Positions 59,524 to 64,000 of a DNA stretch of 64,000 nucleotides are shown in pieces; the stretch's first letter is position 1, and the number at the start of each line of letters is the position of its first letter. This stretch comes from PALSA-1004 sp963804885. Its GTDB lineage: Bacteria; Pseudomonadota; Gammaproteobacteria; Burkholderiales; SG8-41. Location: positions 124,001 to 188,000 of the forward strand of contig CAWDSF010000020.1 of assembly GCA_963804885.1 (NCBI GenBank), written 5' to 3'. The position numbers and the translations under genes were made by a program. A model generated the notes under the pieces. It was not told the origin of the DNA and made no database searches. It saw only the letters and a program-made list of their open reading frames with translations.

Positions 59524-61495
59524 ATGGACGATTCGCTGCACTTAGCCTTGATTCTGCTCGCCGCCGCGGTAATGGTGGTGATTCTGTTTCGTTCGTTCAA
59601 GCTGCCGGCGATGCTCGGCTATCTGCTGGTCGGCATCGTCATCGGCCCGCATGGGCTCGGACTGATTCCGGATACCGAGGGCACGCGCAATCTGGCGGAG
59701 ATCGGCGTCGTGTTCCTGATGTTCAGCATCGGGCTCGAATTCAGCCTCGCGAAACTCACGACGATGCGCCGCATCGTGTTCGGGCTTGGCGCCGCCCAGG
59801 TGGTGCTGACGCTCGCCGCCGTGGTCGCGGCAATGGCGCTGGCCGGCATCGACTGGCGCACGGGCATTGTGCTCGGCGGCGCCGTCGCAATGTCATCGAC
59901 GGCCATCGTCAGCAAAATGCTTGCCGACAAGCTCGAGCTCAATTCGCTGCACGGCCGGCAGGTCATCGGAATCCTGCTTTTTCAGGATCTCGCCGTGGTG
60001 CCGCTCTTGATCCTGATCCCCGCGCTCGCCGGCCCCCCCGGCGACATGGCGGTGGGATTGAGCCTGGCGCTCGCCAAGGCGGTCGTCGTGCTGGCGATTC
60101 TGCTGTTTTTCGGCCAGCGACCGATGCGCCAGTGGTTTCATGTCGTGGCCACCCAAAAATCGTCCGAGCTTTTCGTGCTCAACGTTTTGCTGATTACTCT
60201 GGGGCTCGCGTTTATCACGCAATTGGCGGGCTTGTCGCTGGTGCTCGGCGCATTCATCGCCGGCATGCTGATTTCGGAGACCGAATACCGCTACCAGGTC
60301 GAGGACGACATCAAGCCGTTCCGCGACGTGTTGCTGGGATTGTTTTTCGTGACTATCGGCATGAAGCTCAATGTCGCGCTCGTTTATGAGCACCTCGCAT
60401 GGGTCGGGCTCGTGCTGGTGTTGCTGATCGCGTTGAAGGCTCTGCTGATCGCGGGCTTGAGCCGTTTGTTCGGCAGCGATTCGGGCGCGGCACTGCGCAC
60501 CGGACTCGATCTCGCGCAAGGCGGCGAGTTCGGCTTCGTGCTGCTGTCCCTGGCAGCGCCGCTCAATCTCGTTCCGCCAGCGATGCTGCAGACGGCGCTT
60601 GGCCGCGATGGTGCTGTCGATGCTGGCGGCGCCGTTCATCATCGAGCGCAGCGAGCGTATCGTGCGCCATTTCAGCGGCGCCGAATGGCTGGCACGCGCG
60701 ATGGAGCTGCATAACGTCGCGGTCCAGTCGATGGCGGCCAACCAGCACGTCGTGGTGTGCGGCTATGGGCGCAGCGGGCAGAATCTCACGCGCCTGCTCG
60801 ACCTGGAAGGTTTCAGCTTCATTGCGCTCGACGTCGACCCGGGGCGCGTCAAGGAGGCCGCCGCCGCCGGCGAGCGCGTCGTCTATGGTGATGCCGCGCG
60901 GCGCGAGGTGCTGATTGCGGCGGGCTTGCTGCGGGCACGCGCGCTGGTCGTGACGATCGCCGACAGCGCGCTTGCGCTGCGCATACTCGCGCAAGTGCGC
61001 GAGCTCAAGCCGGGTCTGCCGGTCGTCGTGCGCATGATGGACGATACCGAAATCGAACTCTTGCGCAATGCCGGCGCCACCGCGGTAATGGCCGAAATCA
61101 TGGAGGGCAGCCTGATGCTCGCGTCGCATACCCTGATAGCGGTGGGCGTCCCGCTGAACCGGGTGTTAAGACGCATCCGCGACACGCGTGAACAGCGCTA
61201 CAAGCTGCTGCGCGGATTCTTCCATGGCGAGTCTGATGAAACCGAGGATTCCGCCAATGACGCCCAGCGACTGCTCCATTCGGTGTTGATAACGCCGGGC
61301 GCCGCGGCAATTGGCAAGACGCTAGCCGCGCTCGATCTCGCGAAGTGCAACGTCGAAGTCAAGGCGGTGCGCCGCCCCGGCATCGCGGCACAGGCGCCGC
61401 AGCCGGATGCGCAGATCAAAGCAGGCGACGTGCTGGTGCTGTACGGATCCGAGCACGATTGTGCGGCGGCGGAGATACGGGTAATGCAGGGATAG
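59524..61495 (+). CDS. KefB-type monovalent cation:proton antiporter with TrkA-N domain, +1 frameshifted
   Basis: Two frames form one roughly 656-residue protein. The first (ATG 59524 to about 60600) is the CPA2 membrane domain: LPAMLGYLLVGIVIGPHGLG, VVFLMFSIGLEFSLAKL, AMSSTAIVSKMLADK, LQVIGILLFQDL-like segment, and DLAQGGEFGFVLLSLA. The second (from about 60602 to 61495) adds the rest of the last helix (VLSMLAAPFIIERSE), a TrkA-N NAD-binding domain (HVVVCGYGRSGQNLTRLL) and a TrkA-C domain. One base must be skipped after CTT at 60598-60600 to read TALAAMVL. It belongs to the KefB/KefC or YbaL type. Confidence 0.87.
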
Positions 61496-61521
61496 CGAGC
61501 CGACGGATTTCCCGCAATAAA

Positions 61522-61543
61522 AAAGCCCGCCGAAGCGGGCTTT
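61522..61543. terminator. bidirectional rho-independent terminator
   Basis: AAAGCCCGC at 61522-61530, loop CGAA, GCGGGCTTT at 61535-61543, with A and T tracts on either side. It lies between the converging kefB-type gene (stop 61495) and the prepilin gene (stop 61560) and can serve both. Confidence 0.9.
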
Positions 61544-61559
61544 ATTAATAAGTTATTTG

Positions 61560-62267
61560 CTACTGAATCGCGACGCCACCGCAGGACTTAACATCGACGG
61601 CCGCATTGTAAAGCATCCCGGGCGTGCCATTGGCTGTTCCAGTAAGACACGATCCTACGGCTGGCGTGACGCCGCCATAGGCGATGCCGATACGGAAAGA
61701 ACCCTGGCCAGGCAAACCGTCATCGACCTTGCGATCCAATTCGGCAACCATTGCCACGGCAATATTACCGCCGGTTTTGATGTTCGTAACGGCCGCCGGC
61801 GTAGCAGTAGTGTCGCCGTAATCGTTGTCATTCGTGAGTACCAAAAACCCGCCGAACGGATTCGAAGGTGAATCTGCCGAAGTCGGAGTCTGGAAAACCA
61901 CACCTGTATCGACGGTGCCAGTATATGAACCGCTTATGAATCCGGCCTTGCTCAAGTGACTCCACACGAGAAGATTTTCATTGGGATCGATCTTGCCATT
62001 CGCACAGGTGGGTGCCGTGACACATCCGACAGGCGCGCCCGGAATTTGTGTGGTGGAAGTTGCGGAGGGCATGTCGCCTGGATAAGCGCGGTAGCGATCT
62101 TGGAATCCTAGATAGGCGATCTTGACGCCGTCAAGTTGCGACGCGATATTGCGCACCCGTGCGGCATTAATGAGTTCCTGTCCCTTCAGCACGCCGCCAA
62201 GCAGCAGGCCGATGATGACCAGCACGATCGCGATTTCGATTAGGGTAAAGCCCTCTTGTTTACGCAT
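61560..62267 (-). CDS. type IV prepilin-like / pseudopilin protein
   Basis: A 235-residue protein with the class III signal MRKQEG-FTLIEIAIVLVII (cleavage after Gly, Phe +1, Glu +5), a hydrophobic helix, and a large secreted domain with four Cys (GCVTAPTC, SCLTG, KSCGG) likely forming two disulfides. It has a Gly/Thr-rich loop region. The ATG at 62267 is used because it directly precedes the cleavage site. It is transcribed from a sigma-54 promoter at 62318-62332. It may be a type IV pilin subunit or minor pseudopilin; no other pilus genes are in the window. Confidence 0.85.
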   Translation of the reverse strand: MRKQEGFTLIEIAIVLVIIGLLLGGVLKGQELINAARVRNIASQLDGVKIAYLGFQDRYRAYPGDMPSATSTTQIPGAPVGCVTAPTCANGKIDPNENLLVWSHLSKAGFISGSYTGTVDTGVVFQTPTSADSPSNPFGGFLVLTNDNDYGDTTATPAAVTNIKTGGNIAVAMVAELDRKVDDGLPGQGSFRIGIAYGGVTPAVGSCLTGTANGTPGMLYNAAVDVKSCGGVAIQ

Positions 62268-62317
62268 GGTGTTTATTCCCATTTATCCGGACCGGCGGCC
62301 CAAGTGTGAGGAATTGC

Positions 62318-62332
62318 GCAATTCTCGTGCCA
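62318..62332 (-). promoter_or_regulatory. sigma-54 promoter upstream of the prepilin gene
   Basis: On the minus strand TGGCACG-AGAA-TTGC (62332 to 62318) is a consensus match with GG and GC 10 bases apart. The start would be about 62306, 39 bases before the ATG at 62267. No TGTC-N10-GACA site was found within 200 bases upstream, so a different activator (PilR-like) is likely. Confidence 0.8.
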
Positions 62333-62538
62333 TGCGTTGCGACGCAATTCGCACGGACCCAACCGCGAGCGGGTTTCTGCGTGAATTCGCGGGGGCTTAC
62401 TTTCTACCCCCTTTTTTTATTCACAACCAATTGATTAAATGTGGATAGTTTTTACTACTACGCCTGAAACGTTCGCGTAAGGACCAACTCAGCACAGAAA
62501 ATCCCGGATCTCCGTCGCGTTCGAGCACCGATTTTCAG

Positions 62539-63270
62539 TCAATTTTTCGACGGAGGTGTCGAGTTTTCGGCTTTTTCCTCCAGCGACCGCAAACGATCGA
62601 TCAGAAAGCGCAATTCGTACGGGTCCTTGATCTGGCCACTGTCGAGAAGGCCGCCTATTACTATTTTGGCGCTCTCTACTTCGCCCATGTCCTCCAATAA
62701 AATGATATGCAACTGGCGCGCCCACGGCGGCGCATCAGGGGCGAGTTGGGCGATCTCGCGTGCATATTGCAAGGCCAACGGAAGGTCTTTAAGGCGGTGT
62801 TTGCACGCAAGCGTAACGTTCGCGAGCCACCGCCAGCGGTGGTTGGGATCGCGCAAAAATTGTGTATGCACGAAGTCGAACATCAAGCGTTGGCGCGCCG
62901 GATCCGGGACCTGCCCATAAAGATGGGTCGCCATCAGCAGCGGATATTGGGTGGCGGGATCGAGAGCGAGAATCGTGTCGAGCCACTCGATCACACGCCG
63001 ATAGTTGAGTTCGCGAAAAGGAATGCTGATGCCGGGTTGATTGTCGAATGCCTGCAGGTACAGTGTCACCAGTTGTGCCAGCGCGACCGGTTCGCCCAGG
63101 CTGGCGACGCGCAACACGGGCACCGCCGGCGGTGCCTCGAGCGCCTCGGCGCGTGCCACCGGTCTTTGTTGTGTTGCCTGCCAGGTGATTTGCAAACCGA
63201 GCGCCGTGATCAGCATGGCGAACACCATGGCGGGTACCGCGGCGAGTGGCCGTTCGTCACGCGCGATCAT
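62539..63270 (-). CDS. membrane-anchored hypothetical protein downstream of ABC-2 permease
   Basis: A 243-residue protein from the ATG at 63270, which overlaps the permease stop (ATGA). One N-terminal membrane helix (VPAMVFAMLITALGLQITWQ) is followed by a helical-repeat region (LNYRRVIEWLDTILALDPAT, LACKHRLKDLPLALQYAREI, WARQLHIILLEDMGEVESAK) resembling TPR-like scaffolds. I recognise no family with confidence. Coupling to the ABC permease suggests it helps that exporter. Confidence 0.7.
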   Translation of the reverse strand: MIARDERPLAAVPAMVFAMLITALGLQITWQATQQRPVARAEALEAPPAVPVLRVASLGEPVALAQLVTLYLQAFDNQPGISIPFRELNYRRVIEWLDTILALDPATQYPLLMATHLYGQVPDPARQRLMFDFVHTQFLRDPNHRWRWLANVTLACKHRLKDLPLALQYAREIAQLAPDAPPWARQLHIILLEDMGEVESAKIVIGGLLDSGQIKDPYELRFLIDRLRSLEEKAENSTPPSKN

Positions 63271-64000
63271 AGGTTCCTGCGGTAAAAGTCGAACATCGCC
63301 GCGGCGATCAGCAATGCGGTATAGATCAGCGCTTGCACAGCGCAGCTGCCGATTGCCGCCCAGCCCGCAGCACTGTCCACCAGCCATGCGCTTCGCGTAA
63401 ATTGGTCTAACGCCGGCAGCACGAGCGCGAGCGCGTCGATAATCCATCCGATGACCCGCTGAGATAGTGTTGCGTCCCCTACTATCGCGGAGGAACTGAT
63501 CAACTGAATAGCGGTTATTGCGCGCGCGAGCAGGTAAAAGCCGGCGACGAAGCTTGCCGCCGGCATTAACTGGGTAAAGGTCAGGATACAAAATACGCTG
63601 AGCGCCGCGATTATGATGAGCTCCAGCGCAAGTGAACAGATCCATTGGAGCGCAGCTGGCACGGGGGCGAGCATCATTTGGGGCAGGCCAGCGAGTAATG
63701 CCATGACCAAAGCGATGAGCATGAAACCCAGGAAGCGGCCGAGAATATAATCCGCGCGCCGCAGGGCGAACGACAAGGTGAGCTCAAGCCCTTTGTCGTT
63801 GAATTCCCGTACCAGACTGGTCAGGATGTAAAGGCTTAAGACGAAAACCGCGACGAGGCGCGAGGCGGCGGCTGAAAATGCCGTTTGCATGCGCGCACTT
63901 TCAGTGATCGCTAATTGATGTACGAAATATCCGGCGCCGAACACCAGCGCGAGTGCGATGACGAATAGCCAAGGCAGACGCGTGCGCCAAGCCTCGAGCA
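63267..64000 (-). CDS. ABC-2 type transporter permease, N-terminus cut by window edge
   Basis: A frame of at least 244 residues, open to the right edge (reads LEAWRTRLPWLFVIALAL before the GTG at 63944). Six hydrophobic segments with ILTSLVREFNDKGLELTLSF and ADYILGRFLGFMLIALVMAL match ABC-2 permeases that work with a separate ATPase, which would lie beyond the window. Substrate unknown. Confidence 0.75.
   Translation of the reverse strand, partial: LEAWRTRLPWLFVIALALVFGAGYFVHQLAITESARMQTAFSAAASRLVAVFVLSLYILTSLVREFNDKGLELTLSFALRRADYILGRFLGFMLIALVMALLAGLPQMMLAPVPAALQWICSLALELIIIAALSVFCILTFTQLMPAASFVAGFYLLARAITAIQLISSSAIVGDATLSQRVIGWIIDALALVLPALDQFTRSAWLVDSAAGWAAIGSCAVQALIYTALLIAAAMFDFYRRNL

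Noticed and set aside
62333..62540. GlrR-type site upstream of the prepilin promoter
   Set aside because: TGTC at about 62559 and AGTC/GAC sequences near 62537-62550 do not have the N10 spacing.
1..64000. CRISPR arrays, insertion sequences, prophage or rRNA
   Set aside because: No regular spacer-repeat arrays, transposase, integrase, phage structural genes or rRNA signatures were seen.

Overview
The window reads as a chromosomal segment of a GC-rich betaproteobacterium, most likely an uncultured Burkholderiales-type lineage. Three things point there: the housekeeping order rapZ-hprK-ptsN-hpf-rpoN-lptB-lptA-lptC-kdsC-kdsD, four TctC/Bug-type periplasmic receptors (an expansion typical of Burkholderiales), and a GlrK-QseG-GlrR locus next to sigma-54 promoters. 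There is no rRNA, prophage, insertion sequence or CRISPR array. The taxonomy is inferred from gene content only.

Layout. 1-13 kb is an accessory catabolic region: Bug receptors paired with alpha/beta hydrolases, an ornithine-cyclodeaminase-like enzyme, and an acyl-CoA operon (enoyl-CoA hydratase family, CoA transferase, methylmalonyl-CoA epimerase), interspersed with palindromic and heptamer repeats. 13-15.4 kb holds an Ldh_2-type dehydrogenase and a GrdB/PrdB-family selenoprotein read through an in-frame TGA with a SECIS-like hairpin. 15.4-20 kb is a signalling island: a MASE1-PAS histidine kinase flanked by two response regulators with an RRM-like N-terminal domain. 20-22.3 kb carries ybdK and a CPA2 antiporter. 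22.4-28.9 kb is an envelope-stress region: an MlaC-like gene, a BON lipoprotein, glrK-qseG-glrR, a glycine-zipper protein and a small lipoprotein. Two sigma-54 promoters there share the same paired upstream sites, matching the GlrR consensus.

28.9-38.1 kb is mostly housekeeping (spoT, rpoZ, gmk, yicC, rph, rdgB, hemW, trmB) with a fourth Bug receptor. 38.1-43.3 kb has thiS-thiG and a three-gene set of a PQQ-type dehydrogenase, a c4-like cytochrome and a PqqU-like TonB receptor. 43.6-50.1 kb has a glycosyltransferase, a DUF4197 protein, tRNA-Gly(CCC), asmA, mutY and a two-domain thioredoxin-like protein. 50.2-61.5 kb is the core block from 5-formyl-THF cyclo-ligase through kdsD to a KefB-type antiporter. 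The right end has a sigma-54-promoted prepilin-like gene and the start of an ABC-2 export operon cut by the window edge.

Five otherwise well-conserved genes (a hydrolase, a Bug receptor, glrK twice, the PQQ dehydrogenase and kefB) carry +1 frameshifts. All have the same sign. This is most easily explained by insertion errors in the assembly, but three of the six fall at the same CTT-GG context.
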